Assembly (NCBI GenBank): GCA_028015205.1
Contig: CM051521.1
Span: forward strand, 88,574,513-88,638,512
DNA from: Mytilisepta virgata
Lineage: Eukaryota; Mollusca; Bivalvia; Mytilida; Mytilidae
Direction of reading: 5' to 3'
DNA length: 64,000 nucleotides
The notes under the pieces were generated by a model that was given only the letters and a program-made list of their open reading frames with translations, was not told the origin of the DNA and ran no database searches. The translations under genes and the position numbers were made by a program. This document shows positions 44,917 through 57,654 of this stretch, one piece after another. How positions within the stretch are numbered: position 1 is the stretch's first letter; every line of letters starts with the position of its first letter.

Positions 44917-45918
44917 CTACACGGCAGTAGTTAATTCCCTAATGATTACTTTTGATAGCAACTTGCGTCCCCGATTTTTCTGATTTTTAACTTCTATCCC
45001 GATTATTTTGTGCAATTTTGACCTGTGATTCTATAGACTTGGACCTCTTTTCTTCTTCATTGGAGGGGGGGGGGGGGGGTATTCGAGATTTTCAGGATGT
45101 ATCATTACGGAAAGCATGTAATAAGTTCAAAATTGTACCCTGCGCACAACTGATGAGTTGAAATCGACGAAATTTGCACCACAGTTTATATCAAAGATTT
45201 TGTTAAATTCAGTAAAAAATATGACAAAAAATGAATGAGGTCATATATCTATATATTGATGCATACATGCCAATGCTCCGGATTTCTCCCTGAACCTCAG
45301 GAAATTTGACCCCATTACCGGGTTACTGGGTGAACTGTAATATTCTCCGGGATTTCTTAATTTCCCAGGGATTTTTTCAGTGCTTATACATCGTTTAATG
45401 GTTTAAAAAAAATATCTGTTTGATCTGATAAAAAACCGACGGTTATGAAACTTCATTGGTAATACTTAATTCACATTTTCGCACTCTAGAAACAGCTTCA
45501 AAATACCTTAAAATCGTTTTTGGGTGGGGGCTTAGCCCTGGAACCAACCCCCTGTCGATTTTATCAAGGATTCTAGCAAAAATATGTTGGCAAGTATATA
45601 GATGTATTAAAGAATATTCCATGAAATTTAAAATCTCGAAAATTGTCCATATTCAGATTCAGTATTCCCTAATTTTACCCCTTTTATGGAAGCTAAAGCT
45701 GTGCCATTGTTAACGTCATGCTATTGTGAACGTCACCGGACAATCGGCAGTAAAAAAAACAGGTTGGCACTGATGTATATATTTATGTGAATTTCCTGTG
45801 GCAGTGAAAGGGTTAATAAAATTGTTACCAAATATGAATTTTTTCTCAGAAGTATATTAAAAATCTGTCCTTAGATACTAGTAGTTTGGCTTTATCCTTT
45901 TGGTCATTTTGTGAATAG
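44917..45918. other. Right flank of the TIR element, no gene
   Basis: Poly(G) run at about 45,064-45,079. Degenerate repeats around CTCCGGGATTTCTT (45,345) and GTTACTGGG. The open frame at 45,456-45,713 has no domain. Confidence 0.4.
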
Positions 45919-48175
45919 AGGACCATGATGTAGTCCATCCAACAAATGTTTCACTTGAAGATCCAACTTTTATTGAGGTAACTGGACCTGTCAATTTTGC
46001 AGCAAACACGTCTATATTGGATTACTATTTGAAGTTTTTAGAGATTCCACACAATAGTATTTTAGACATTTTAGTAACTGAGAAAAACAGATATGCAGAA
46101 CAATGTATAGCTGCTAGAACAAGACCGCCGAGAGTGTTACCAAAATATGCTAGATGTAGGAATTGGACACCCGTAAATCGCCAAGAAATGCTCGCGTTTA
46201 TCGGTTTGCTGCTTACAATGGGAGTTGTCAAAAAGCCAACATATGAATCATATTGGGAGAAAAATGCACGGTCTTGGTCCATGGACACACCAAGTTTTTC
46301 TCAAGTAATGTCACGGAATAGTTTCCAAGCTATCCTTCAGTTTTTACACTGCAATGATAATTCCACTGCTATTCCACATGATCAAGCAGGATACGATCCA
46401 CTTCACAAAATAGGTCCTGTTATCAACATTCTCAATGAAGCCTCAAAAAAGTTTCCCGTTTTGGAGAAAAATAAAAACCCTGAAAGAAAAATATTGTTTT
46501 ACTCTCAGTTGGCACTATAGGATATATAATGGTGTTTTCGAGTTGTAACAAAAATAACTGTTTTTCGTCTTAAGTCGAGAAAAAAGGTTTGTAGTGAGGA
46601 AAAATCAATGGTACCTCCCTTCCCCCTACCCAGAAAATCAAATGGTAATGCCTAAATACTGCGATGTACAGAACGAACAAAATTAGTGTATTATTTTTCG
46701 TTTCTTTTTATTTAAATTCTGGCATTGAATGAGATGTCAATTAATTACATATCAATACGTGACACTATGATAAATAAAATTTATTAAATTTATTATTATT
46801 TATTACAATAAATCGTAATAAATTACATTGGCATAAAAATAGATACTCACCTTAAGAAATTTCTGATACATATTGACAATGAAATAAAATTTATTGTCAT
46901 TGTGGATTTATTTTACACAATGTGTCCGCCAACATTAACATTGTATTTTTTCCGACCGATTACATCAAAATGTGTGTGTTGATGAACGGATGGTAGGATT
47001 TAAGGGGAGGCACCAGCTGAAAGAATATTATCGAACAAGAAAGCTCATAAGTGGGGTATAAAGTTATGGGTACTGGCAGATTCAACTACCGGCTACACAC
47101 ACCACATAAATGTTTACAAAGGAAGGAGGAATGAACACAGGAGTCCAAATGGACAGGTACTATCTGTAAAATATTTGAACAAGCTCTTTTTGAATCGTTA
47201 ATTAATTAATGAAATTGTTGTCAATACAAATAAAACAAATTCTAATTTATGGGGTGAATTTGATGACATTTTGCAAATCTAATAATGTACATGTATCACT
47301 TATTAAAATGGGTCCGATGTTATCAAAGATTTAATACATTTTTGTTGGTATTGTTTAAAACAGACGAAAAAGATGATCAAAATATACAAGATCAACCTTT
47401 AATGGGGCCTCTATTATCGTTTGTTTTATGTGCTGATGGTAAAATGACAATCTCCTTACATTTTGTATAAATTTCAGGGATATCAAGTGTGGATTTAATG
47501 GCCCCGCACTTACATAAGGAGCACCATGTTACCATAGATAGCTTCTTCACTAGCCCCAAGCTTGTACATGACCTGAAGGACAATGATACGTTTTGTACAG
47601 GAACTGTAATCAAAAGTAGAAAAGGAATGCCGCAAAGTTTCAGAAATGCCCGCTTACCAAAAGGGGAGATGATTGTTAAATCGCAAGGTCCAGTTATGGC
47701 AATCCTCTGGTCCGATCGTCGTCTGGTAACAGTTCTTACATCCACAGGTGATGCGAGGTATGTTTTACAATGATTTCGTTTCTATTCTATATTATTGCAA
47801 GAATTTAAAGCTATTTCATTTCCTACAATGCTTGGTCACCTTTATGTGAATTTAATTTGAAAAAGTTCAATTGTTGAAAAAATGAACATGAACATTTAAA
47901 TATTTGTAAAGGTATTACATTTGTCCATTTGTTCATCTCGCATTTTATATGCGTTTGTGTTTGTTGTATGTAAAATTCAAATAGTCCACATATGCAAATT
48001 GTATATTTGAATTTCAGTAACGTTGACACTACAAACAGCAGAGGGACAGACATATCTATGACCAACAGCAGTGCAGAGGTAGAATTACACAATGGGTGGA
48101 GTAGATGTGGGGGATCAGATGATTCAGCCATTTGAACCTCAGTTCAAGAGTTTAAAGATGTGGATAAAGATGCTA
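45919..48175 (+). pseudogene. piggyBac-type transposase gene, broken
   Basis: A first block (45,919-46,519), after a plausible acceptor AATAG, translates to sequence with FAANTSILDYYLKFL, MLAFIGLLLTMGVVKKPTYE and YWEKNARSW, the N-terminal part of the piggyBac DDE family. After an AT-rich gap, 46,965-47,165 gives VDERMVGFKGRHQLKEY (the conserved 'E-x-M-x-x-F-K-G-R' region) with a frameshift. A third block (47,477-47,773) has VDLMAPHLHKEHHVTIDSFF and SPKLVHDLKDNDTFCTGTV. A fourth (48,085-48,175) has MGGVDVGDQM. Order matches the family. Gaps may be introns or insertions, but the internal frameshift near 47,060 argues for a pseudogene. The cysteine-rich C-terminus was not found. Confidence 0.75.
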
Positions 48176-48358
48176 TTTGATTTCTTTGCTACTGCTGCAG
48201 GTATACTAGTTTTAAACATATTTATTCTAGTGATATTAGAATGAGTAAATTCAAATTTTTTTATGGAATATATGGCAAGGATCCGAAACAAGTTCCGTCT
48301 CCAAAGCTAATGGTATAGTGTTGAAAGTGATACAGTATACATGTATATTCTTTATGAT

Positions 48359-49299
48359 GAACCATTATTATCCAGCGTGCTTGAATACATCTTGACCGGA
48401 AGTATTCCCTGCTTGCGGGGCTCGGGATGCATATGTATTTTATCATTTTTTCACAGACTTATCGTTCCTTACAGCAGGTGTGATTTCGAGGTCACTCGTG
48501 GCATTTCGCCAGAACTGAATAAAAAAGATTGAGGAGTTCTAACAAAAACAAAACAAAACAAAACAAAACGGAATTCCCTACAAACAATATTAACTGTGCA
48601 ATCGAGAACTTACGGCTTTTCCATTTTATTTTACTGGTAAGACATTGAAAATTTTCATATGTATCCCAACTACATAAAAGTTGACAGCACATTCTATATA
48701 ATGAGGAATTCCCTTCACCTTTCGGGATTTTCTGTTTTATCATTCGGATTGAAAGATAAATCGGCGTGTTCGTAGTGAGACACCTGCTATAAAGAACGAG
48801 ACGTTTGGCTGGATAGTCAACCGCAAGTCAGGAATAGGTGAGAAAAAAAAATTAGTATCACGTGACCAGGGATGTATAATTCAGGAATATATTCCGAAGG
48901 ACTATGACTCAAAACACAACTATTGAAAAGATGGAATCAGAAAACGTCTCAAAGCCTTCATGCTACCAGTTCGGCCAGGCCGTTACCACAATATTTCATG
49001 TGCTGTATTTAACATTATTATACTTCATGCCAGAAACAACTGTGATATTTGGTACATTAATAATTCGCATATATTAAATTCCAACCTATCCCTATCCGGC
49101 AAATACGGCATATAAACTACAGTAATATGTCCAAGTTCGGCTTTATCGCGTGAGTTTTTGTGTACATTTACGGTTATAAGAATAGAGCTATTTTCATGAA
49201 TATAAAAACAGTAAGAAATGTCTCTGTCAGCATGCGCTTTTTTATATGAAAAAAATCGAATTAATTTTAAGTTAGATGACTTCTTAGCATGAAGTATAA
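48359..49299 (+). repeat. Direct duplication, left copy (~0.94 kb)
   Basis: Starts GAACCATTATTATCCAG and ends CATGAAGTATAA. It aligns with 62,616-63,474 in the same orientation, 14.26 kb away. This copy carries an AAAAC pentamer run (about 48,545-48,569) and an extra ~65-bp segment after CATGCCAGAAA (about 49,038-49,100) that the right copy lacks. Confidence 0.85.
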
Positions 49300-50816
49300 G
49301 TATGATTACCAACAAGTTAACGCCTAGCTAAAAAATGGCAATTTTGGTATTATATTTAATCAAAATGTGTTCACTTTCGCTGAACTGCTAAGGTTCTGAT
49401 AGCTGTTGGTTTTAATATAAAACGAAATAGTAAAAAATAATACTTTGGTGAAGATTTTAATGCCATCACTTTGAAAAGTTAATTTAAATCTTAATAAATA
49501 TGAGAGGTCAGTATAAATTCAAAGTCTTTCACCCTGTGTTAGATGCCATTTTTGAAAACGTCAGCAGAATAGGGAATTCATGTCTCTTTGTGTCCGAACC
49601 TATATCACCTCAGTTTCACAGATTAGTATTTCAATGGTTAAACTTAAAATAATAGGACCAAAACTTCCTGTCTATGTAAAAATGTTTTATTTATGATTAC
49701 ATTACGAAGACAGATTAAAAATAGAATGATATTGTATTTGATTTGTGTAAGATGCAACTTGTTGGATAATAGTATTGACATTTTAAATTTATTTAGTAAT
49801 TCTTTTATAAATTCAGTTGTAAATTTCCGAATGTTTAGATTCGATATGTGTTCAATTTAACTTCCTCGGTGGTCTCGTGGTAGCGTGCTGTCCTCGATTT
49901 CGGAGGGACATATCTATTTGCAAAATCAGGCTTGGGTTAGAATAATACATGTAGTTCAGTCTCTAGCTTGATTAACTATCAAAATTTTTCACCTGCTTGT
50001 CTATTTGACTATTTTGAAAACATTTTTGAAAACAAAGATCCCCAATTTTAGTCGTTATGCTTGTATCTTGCAGCATTTTCAGAACTTAGACACCCGCCAG
50101 TCAGCATTGTTGTCAAAATAGAAGCAATTTCGATTACAAATTTGAACCATTTGAATAAATAAGCAAATATTGTTGATGAATCTTTACGTGACAATGGAAC
50201 CTATTCCGGTTTTTAATTTATTACTTAAAATTTGACTTGAATAAAGAAGATTTTTTAATGACATAGGTATCTTTATAACAAACTTTTAAACGGATTTAAA
50301 GCTAGAAAGAGGTAAAAATCGACAAATATTAAGTAAATTTAGCGTCTCTGACCATGATTCAAACTAGATGAAAGATCATTGGTATTGAGACAGTAAGGTC
50401 CATTTCGATCATCGTTATGCGCCCTTGCCTGTACATTAAGAATATATTGTACTTGCTGTTTTTTTTATATGTGTATTTCTTGACTGCTAACCGTTTATAT
50501 GCAATAATTAGATATATTATGTATACCATAGCAATTTAGCGATGTAACAAGTCATATTTACGGAGACCACAATAAATTTGATTTTATTGTAGTGACACTT
50601 GCAGTTAACTTTTGATAGAAAAATATCGTTTACTGTGTGGTTTTTTTTTCATGGAAAACTAAGTTAAAAAACCAATCAAACATCATGTTTGTGTTATTCC
50701 AGAAATTTTAGTTTTTCAGGGAATGATAGCTACTTAAAATGAAACACAATACTACGAATGCAACATATGCCATTGATCAGCATTCCATGTTGAAATCCCT
50801 GTACGCCAAGATTGAA
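49300..50816. other. AT-rich stretch upstream of the antistasin-like gene
   Basis: No coding region. At 49,862-49,905 there is a tRNA-like A-box phrase (GTGGTCTCGTGGTAGCG) without a matching B box. Confidence 0.4.
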
Positions 50817-52174
50817 ATGAAGTGGTTAATTTATTTTCTGATAATTGGATTAATATTAAATGGTAAGTTTGATATTCATTTCTTTATACGATCTTGTGAT
50901 ATGCATGAAATATTAGAAGTGTAATATCTAGAATATCTCTTTTTCCTGAAACAAATATTTCAATCGTTTATCTAATTAACCATTTTGTACCTTTAGAACT
51001 TATACATGTATATCATAAATCAAATATTTATCTGAATATTATTAGGAAACAAATTCCTTCGAATAAATGAAACCGGTTAAACGCTAATAAAGTCCCAAAA
51101 ACCTTCTTTCTCCTTAGGTGCAATTTGTAAACCAACGATAGAAACAAGAGATGCAGATAGAACCAAAGATTGTAACAGAGTAAGATGCAGGCGTATCTGT
51201 CCTAATAACCTGTTTCAAGTCAGTGCAGAAGGTTGCATTCTCTGTAGATGTAAGTTTACTTACTTTTGATGATATCTTTCCTCGGTGAAAGCTGTCATTT
51301 TGAATGTTTAGGTAAAAGATATTGAATATTTGACAACAAGCTGGCCAGAGAGAGAGAGAGAGAGAGAGATGTCTAAAAGTGAAATAAAGACGGGTAGATT
51401 TGATGCGTGAGGATTAAACGACCGATGAGAAATGCCAATTTAAGAGTACATTGTATATTAATGAACTGTCATCTTCAGATGATATCACTAACACTAAGAC
51501 TAACCCTTCATTATGCGGGAACAAATTCACAAAATTAATGCTTCTGGACTACATTAGGTTTAAAAAGGTGTTACAATGTGGGGACGGAAACCATGCATAC
51601 TCATGATTTTCGACAGAAGGATGTGCTGTAGCATAGACAATATTATGTTCAAACTTTTCATCATCACTCCAGAAGTTTTACTGTCGTCATCAAGACTTGT
51701 CTAACCCGAATATAAATTTCTGTTATATTTCTTTACTTAATTTTCACGTCTTATTGGAAACGACACCTCACTGAAACTGCAATTTTATCTTTTACGGAGA
51801 GGGACATGCTTAAACTCCCGGGGTACATGTACGTGTACCTGATGTCACTACCATTTTTTTACATTGCTAATGTTTTTTTTTTGTATTATCTTCATATAAT
51901 CCATTTAGGTATTCTGTGATTTTTTGTTTTTGTTTACATCTGTGCAGTATTTATTTGTTTGTTTTTTTTTGCTGTAGATAAAGGGACTTTCCCCATTTTC
52001 CTATCGGTCCGGTATCTTTTGTCAATATTTCATATTCTGTTTACTACTTTGTATAACAAATAGGTTTTGCATGTATCTATTAAAGTTGTATATGTATTGT
52101 ATTTTGCAGGTTGCGAGCCCGGTGTTGAATGTGCAAGTACACGACCAGTCAATAAAAAACTTGGTCTGCAATGA
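50817..52174 (+). CDS. Small secreted antistasin-like cysteine-rich protein, three exons (predicted)
   Basis: Exons 50,817-50,862, 51,118-51,249 and 52,110-52,174 join in frame to 80 codons. Donors are GTAAGT at both introns; acceptors are CTCCTTAG and TTTTGCAG. I chose ATG 50,817 because it gives a signal peptide (MKWLIYFLIIGLILNG); an upstream in-frame ATG at 50,739 would bury it. Exon 2 encodes a six-cysteine pattern C-x4-C-x3-C-x11-C-x2-C-x-C (DCNRVRCRRIC, then GCILCRC), which matches the antistasin domain of leech-type serine-protease inhibitors. Three more cysteines lie outside it: one before, two after. The mature protein is about 64 residues, a single domain. It probably inhibits a protease outside the cell or in haemolymph; the target is unknown. 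No broken codons were seen. Confidence 0.65.
51347..51369 (+). repeat. (AG)n microsatellite in intron 2 of the antistasin-like gene
   Basis: About eleven AG units in a row. Confidence 0.95.
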
Positions 52175-52670
52175 AAAGTCTGAAAATGTACAAGCAAGAA
52201 ATAAAGTATTTGAATACTTTTACCAGTCTGTTTTTTTTCCTACTCCAATGTATATTTTAGTTGACTGTCATGACTGTACTTTGTTATTAAGATAACAAGA
52301 CAAGACAGATTGTAATTTTTTGTTCATATTTTATAAGGGTTTTGATAGATACCATGGAAACACCTTCTAAGTAATTAATATTTTCAAAGTCTGTGTAATA
52401 TGGTTTAAATATTTCGTTTAGGAATTTGTATGGATAATTTATTGTTTTTCTTAAATTAGTGTAGAATATTCTATGGTACTAATTTTAGTTTTGATGCACA
52501 AGATGTGCACATTTCGTCGATTTAGTTGTGATCGATGCCTAAAATGTTCAGAGCAGAAACAACAATCTTAACCATCTTAGAGCTAGTAAAATACAAAAAT
52601 AATCTAAAAAGATAAAGCCAAAAATCTAAGAAAAAAGCTGTGCACTTGATAGATACTTCTTAGTTTTAAT
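52175..52670. other. 3' region of the antistasin-like gene and left flank of the inverted repeat
   Basis: Non-coding. TTGATGCACAAGATGTGCAC near 52,493 contains a small palindrome. Nothing else is recognised. Confidence 0.4.
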
Positions 52671-53439
52671 AGGCAATGCCAGTAAGCACCAGGCAGAAGT
52701 GTTCAACGAAAAAAAAAAAAAATTTGTGCAATTTATTTTTTTCCAGCCTAGACTAACATACTGACTGAGAAAATATAGTTTTTATGTAATTTTTTATCAT
52801 TACCACCTTTTTAATGATGAAATTCATTATATGGGCTTAATCGGTGGATTTTCAATGAAATGATAGGGGAAAAACGTGTTTTTCAGTAATTTTCAATTAT
52901 GCATAGCAAACAGAGAACAACAGTTTGGACCCATCTATCTAAACGCTGACATATAAACTAGATTACAAGATATGTTGGAAATAAACTGTTTCAAATTATT
53001 TATTGAAAAATATAATTTTTCATAAATTATGATTGTTTTTTTTTTAGGAAAATTTCATTTTTATTGAAAAATCACTAAAAACTGGAAAATAGTTTTAGCT
53101 GCAATTTGTATTCGATGACACCATTACTAGATTACCAAATATGTTAAAAATAAGTGGTTTTAAAAAATAAAATTAAAAAACATATGTAATATGGTTATTT
53201 CTGGGGGAAAAATCATAGTTTTTTCAGATAAAATTGCTGAAAACTGGAAAATTGCTCTCATTTCTATATTTGGATGATGACATTTATATAGATTACAAGA
53301 TATTTTGGAAATCAACTGTTTCAAAGTATATAATTGAAAAATATAATTTATAATAAATAATGATGGCTTTTTTTGGGGGGGGGGGGGGTGAGATTGCATT
53401 TTTTTTTTGATAAATAATACCTACAATAAAGATTTTTAG

Positions 53440-53950
53440 TCCTCAGATACCTTATCGTATAACATTTGACGCAGTATGCTTGTCTTGTGACCCTGATCTC
53501 GTTTTCACGGTTCACTGACTTCATAAACATAAATGTAAAATCTGCATCCCAAGTTTTTTGGTTAAATCCATATCTCAGCAACTGTAATACCCAGGCCAAC
53601 CATATTTGGTCTATAGATAGTTCTTAGTGGATACATGCCGGTCTGACAGCTGGCTTGGGACCTTGACCTCAATTTATGCCTGGGTGCCTTTGTCACATTT
53701 TCGTGGTTAAGTCTATTTCTCAGCAACTATAATACCGTGACCCACCATATTTGTCAGTAGATAGTTCTTGATTGGTAAATGTCAAGTCTGACACCTGACT
53801 TTTCATACTTGACCTCAATTTAATGGTAGAATGACCTGCGTCGCATTTTCGTGGTTAAGTCCATTTCTTAGCAACTGTAATACCTAAGCACACCATATTT
53901 GGTTTATAGATAGTCCTTGGTGGGTATACGGCTGTCTGAGACGTATGCCT
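53440..53950 (+). repeat. ~145-bp tandem units in the left arm
   Basis: Units share CTTGACCTCAATTT, CATTTTCGTGGTTAAGTC, TTTCTCAGCAACT and ACCATATTTGGTCTATAGAT. Three to four copies occur here and further diverged ones at 54,375-54,640. Mirrored in the right arm at 60,600-61,060 and 59,930-60,165. Confidence 0.85.
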
Positions 53951-53954
53951 GAAT

Positions 53955-54345
53955 TTCACAGGGTTTAATAGGGTTTTATCAGGGATAAGTTGATGTCATT
54001 ACTTAGCAAATTTTACAGTCATCATAACGAATTGATTGCCCGTTACAGTGTTCAAATATCTAAGATGATGTTGGAACTGTTCCCACTGTCGCTACATTTC
54101 ATGTAGCTCCACCGATTTGTGACTACCACCGGATTTACTTTGTTGAACTTCACGACGGCTGCCGTATATGGAGCAGGAACTGCTTACCCATCCGGAGCCC
54201 CTGAGTTCACTCCTGGTTTTTGTAGGAGTTTGTGCTGTTCATTTTCTTAGTTTTCAGTGCTTGTGGTTGTTCATATGTCTTTCCAGGTTTGTCTACTAAT
54301 GGATTGTGTTTTTTGGTTTGCTCCTTATGTATATTTGTCCTCTTC
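53955..54345 (+). mobile_element. Penelope-like element 3' end, left-arm copy
   Basis: Starts within the RT C-terminus (GTTTTATCAGGGATAAGTTG, the equivalent of a GFIRDKL region) and continues through CATTTCATGTAGCTCCACCG and CCCATCCGGAGCCCCTGAG to the common end TATATTTGTCCTCTT. The same insertion is present in the right arm (60,195-60,590), so it predates the inverted duplication. Confidence 0.85.
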
Positions 54346-55261
54346 ACACATTTTTATGATAAAGTCAATTTCTTTGTAGCTATAAGGCCTATATCCACTG
54401 TATATGGTCTGTAATAACTTCTTGGCAACTTCCTGACACCTTACCTTGACTACAATTTAAGGTTTTAGTGACTTTCACCCCATTTTTACAAATAAGTCCA
54501 TTTCTCAACAAATGTTATAAATGTATGTAGACCCACCATTTTTGGTCTATAGATAGTTTTTGGTAGATCCATACCTGTCTGAGACCGGTCTGCTGACCTT
54601 GGACACAGTTGTAGGCTTGAATGGTATGCATGAGATTTTTCAGACAATTGTTGCCTGACTATTTCTTTTTATTTTCCTTTGACTTGCAATGTCGGGCATC
54701 AGATAATCTATTCTGTGTCCATGTGCGTACTCAGGAGAGATATTTAGTGTGTCCACTCTTGTTAGTATATACAACATTAACCTTCTTTAATTTATTATGC
54801 AATTGCAAAATCACATTTTTTCAAACATCAACAACTACTTTTTATTTTTTTTTCAAGTTTAACCTCTGAACATTGAAGCAAATAACACCATTAAGCCAAT
54901 TAGATTCTTCTCAGTCATGTGTTGAAATGTTTGATTTTAAAAAAAAATTCTTATTATTCAGGAACTGAATAAACAAGAACAATGAGGGACCTCACTAAGA
55001 AATACCTCCTTTTTTCTGCTTCAAAATAAAAAGTTTAATTATCTCCCTTTAGTGTCAGATTGGATAAATTTTTCTTCATACTCATTTTCATATGGTGGGC
55101 TACCACTGTTTGAAGTTCCGTTTCATAGTTTTAGGCTTACTGGATAATATGACAAATAAAAAGGGGGAAAAATCAGACAGCTATGTAACCTAAAAAAATG
55201 TGACATGTTCAAGTTTTTTTGTGTGTCAACAACCTTCCCCTTATTTATCAGGTCAAGAGGC

Positions 55262-55900
55262 AAAATGATAATAAACAAGAGTGGACACACCAGATGTCTC
55301 GTCTGAGTATGCACATGGACATAGTATAATTATTATCTGATACCCAACATATTGCAAGTCAAAGGAAAATACGACAAAAAAAATTGAGGTCACGATTAAA
55401 AGGCAGGTGTCATACCGACATGTTTCCACTAAGAACTATCTATTGACAAAATATGGTGGGTCTAGGTATTAACGTTGTCGAGAAATGGACCTAATCTCGA
55501 AAATGTGACAAAGTCACTCATGCATGAAATTGAGGTCAAGGCCACAGCCAGATATCAGACTGAGATGTACCCACCAAGAACTATCTATTGACCAAATATA
55601 GTGGGTCTAGGTATTCTAGTTTCTGAGTAATGTACTTAACCACGAAAATGTGATGCAGGTCACTCAAGCATGAAATTGAGGTCAAGGTCAAAAGCCAGAT
55701 GTCAGACTGGCATGTGCCCACCAAGAAATATCTATAGACCAAATATGGTTGGCCTAGGTATTACAGTTGCCGAGAAATGGATTTCCACGAAACTTGGACG
55801 CAGATTTTAAATTTATGTTTATGAAGTCAGTGAACCGTGAAAAATTAGGTTAGGGTCACAAGACAAGTAAACTGCGGCAAACCTTATACGATAAGCTACC
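55262..55900 (-). repeat. Inverted ~145-bp units within the left arm
   Basis: Read on the minus strand these are the same units as 53,440-53,950, preceded by GCATACTCAGACGAGACATC and GTGTCCACTCTTG, which also occur in plus orientation near 54,725-54,765. Each giant arm is therefore itself partly a palindrome. Mirrored at 58,640-59,290. Confidence 0.8.
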
Positions 55901-56893
55901 TTGTGGACCATAATTCTTAATTGTATGTATTACATGTGCAAAGTTATTAAAGTTTTAAAAATTTTTACACTGCCGCCAGAATGTAGTACCTATATCTCGC
56001 CTCTGCGACTATTTGTCGCAGGCCAGACAAAAACGAAAAAAACCAAAATCAAGTTAATAGGTATTTAATCATAAGAGCTTGACTTGATTTGATATATGCA
56101 TCAACCAAAAAATGGAATAAAACTAAACCATCTTGTGTAGATTTAGAAAACAGGAATTTATATTATTTATAAATATTTGTGCAAAATTAATATGAACATA
56201 TAGAACACCGGAAATTGCAAAATAACTGAGGAAAAATTCAAAATAATAAAATTACATATTGACTTTTTTGAAATACATGTAAGATGTCAATTGACATTAA
56301 GAGTGGCGATTCCAGAGGGCATAGAGGTGGTACGCCGCCGCCCCCCCTCCCTCTTTGATAGCCAAAAAGACGTTTTTTTATCCATATACATGATTTTTTT
56401 AGCATTTGATCATTAAAAAAAAAATTTCCGCCTTGCTCCGCTGGCCTTAAGATTTTTCAAATTTTAATTTTACGCCCCCCCCCCCCCGCACCCCTTTTAA
56501 AAAATCCTGCATCCACCACTTAGTTTGTTCTATATTTATCACACAACCATTATATATAATTGACATTAAAATGTTCATAAAGTGTTTTTCTTTTCTATTA
56601 ATGATCACAAATCTACACTGAAATACAATACAATATTTCCACCCAAGCATGTCAAAATGTAGATAAAAAAAGGAGTAGCCAAACGCTACTACAAGGGTCA
56701 CTCTTGCAACCAACACAGTGGATAGGGATAAAAATAAGTTTCCCAATCCACTATAAACAAATAAATACATGTAAGATTAAACTTAACTAATACAATTTCA
56801 GACCTGTGTCCTCTTTAATCTCAGACTTCACACGTTCTAAATATCTCTTCCTTCATGTCTGACATATTCATGTAAGCTTATTTTAAAATCATC

Positions 56894-57654
56894 ATGATTT
56901 GTTAAATTTTAAGATAAATTTTGTATGTTACATAAATTTATTTTTTTTATTTATTATTCTTTTTTAAGTTCTAAACATTACAGTTATGTACTTGTATAAA
57001 CTTCAACTCATAGTATAATAGCAAACACATAAATGATGTAGAATATTTATTTTCCAATGCAAGGAACACGGAGGAAATAATTTAAAAAAAAATCTTTATG
57101 ACATGCATGTATGAATCTTTTTTTATCTTTCAAATATTTTTTAACATTTAACTTACTTTTAAAAAGACAAAACTTACATATTTTAAAGTGATACATGTAA
57201 ATGACACAAAATCTCGAAAGAACATTCAGTTTGGTCAAATTTAATTGAGAATTAACAAATTAGCAAATAAACACAATTTTCTGTTAAATGCCATTATACA
57301 AAAGGTCTCAGTTTATGAGATTTATGTAAGCTTATATAAATGGCACAATTAATTTATATTAAAAAACAAAAGAGTCTAGATATTCTTTATTCTAAATTTT
57401 CTTGTGACCCTGGTCAGACAGAAATTAATAAAATAATATTTTGGGAATTGACAGTATAGGATCATACTGATGTACACTAATTTTTAAATGAATAAGCTTT
57501 ACCTCAAAAGTTTGACCAAGGTCACATGTGGTGGTCAGCTAGTAGTTCTTGCCAATCAAGATTTTTCACATTTTAAATAAGACTGTAATATTTGGAAAAC
57601 AAATTAAAAAATTTGTTCAAGATTTTCACAAAAATCGGAATCAAATTCTATACC
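56894..57654. other. Spacer of the giant inverted repeat
   Basis: 761 bp, very AT-rich, no gene and no repeat of the arms. Confidence 0.8.

Larger units (their letters stand above)
52671..56893 (+). repeat. Giant inverted repeat, left arm
   Basis: From AGGCAATGCCAGTAAGCACC to GCTTATTTTAAAATCATC this arm is the reverse complement of 57,655-62,200, co-linear throughout with scattered substitutions and small indels. Contents in order: AT-rich ~160-bp units with GAAAACTGGAAAAT (52,900-53,400), ~145-bp units (53,440-53,950), a Penelope-like tail (53,955-54,345), more ~145-bp units, inverted ~145-bp units (55,262-55,900), a hairpin CTGCGACTATTTGTCGCAG (56,007-56,025) and AT-rich DNA. Confidence 0.95.

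Noticed and set aside
49862..49910. Possible tRNA gene or SINE head (GTGGTCTCGTGGTAGCG)
   Set aside because: Only an A-box-like phrase; no B box or cloverleaf could be drawn.
54232..54414. Small hydrophobic protein (LVFSACGCSYVF...), also at 60,307-60,125 (-), 20,883-20,608 (-) and 22,627-22,355 (-)
   Set aside because: All are translations of the Penelope-like 3' tail, not genes.
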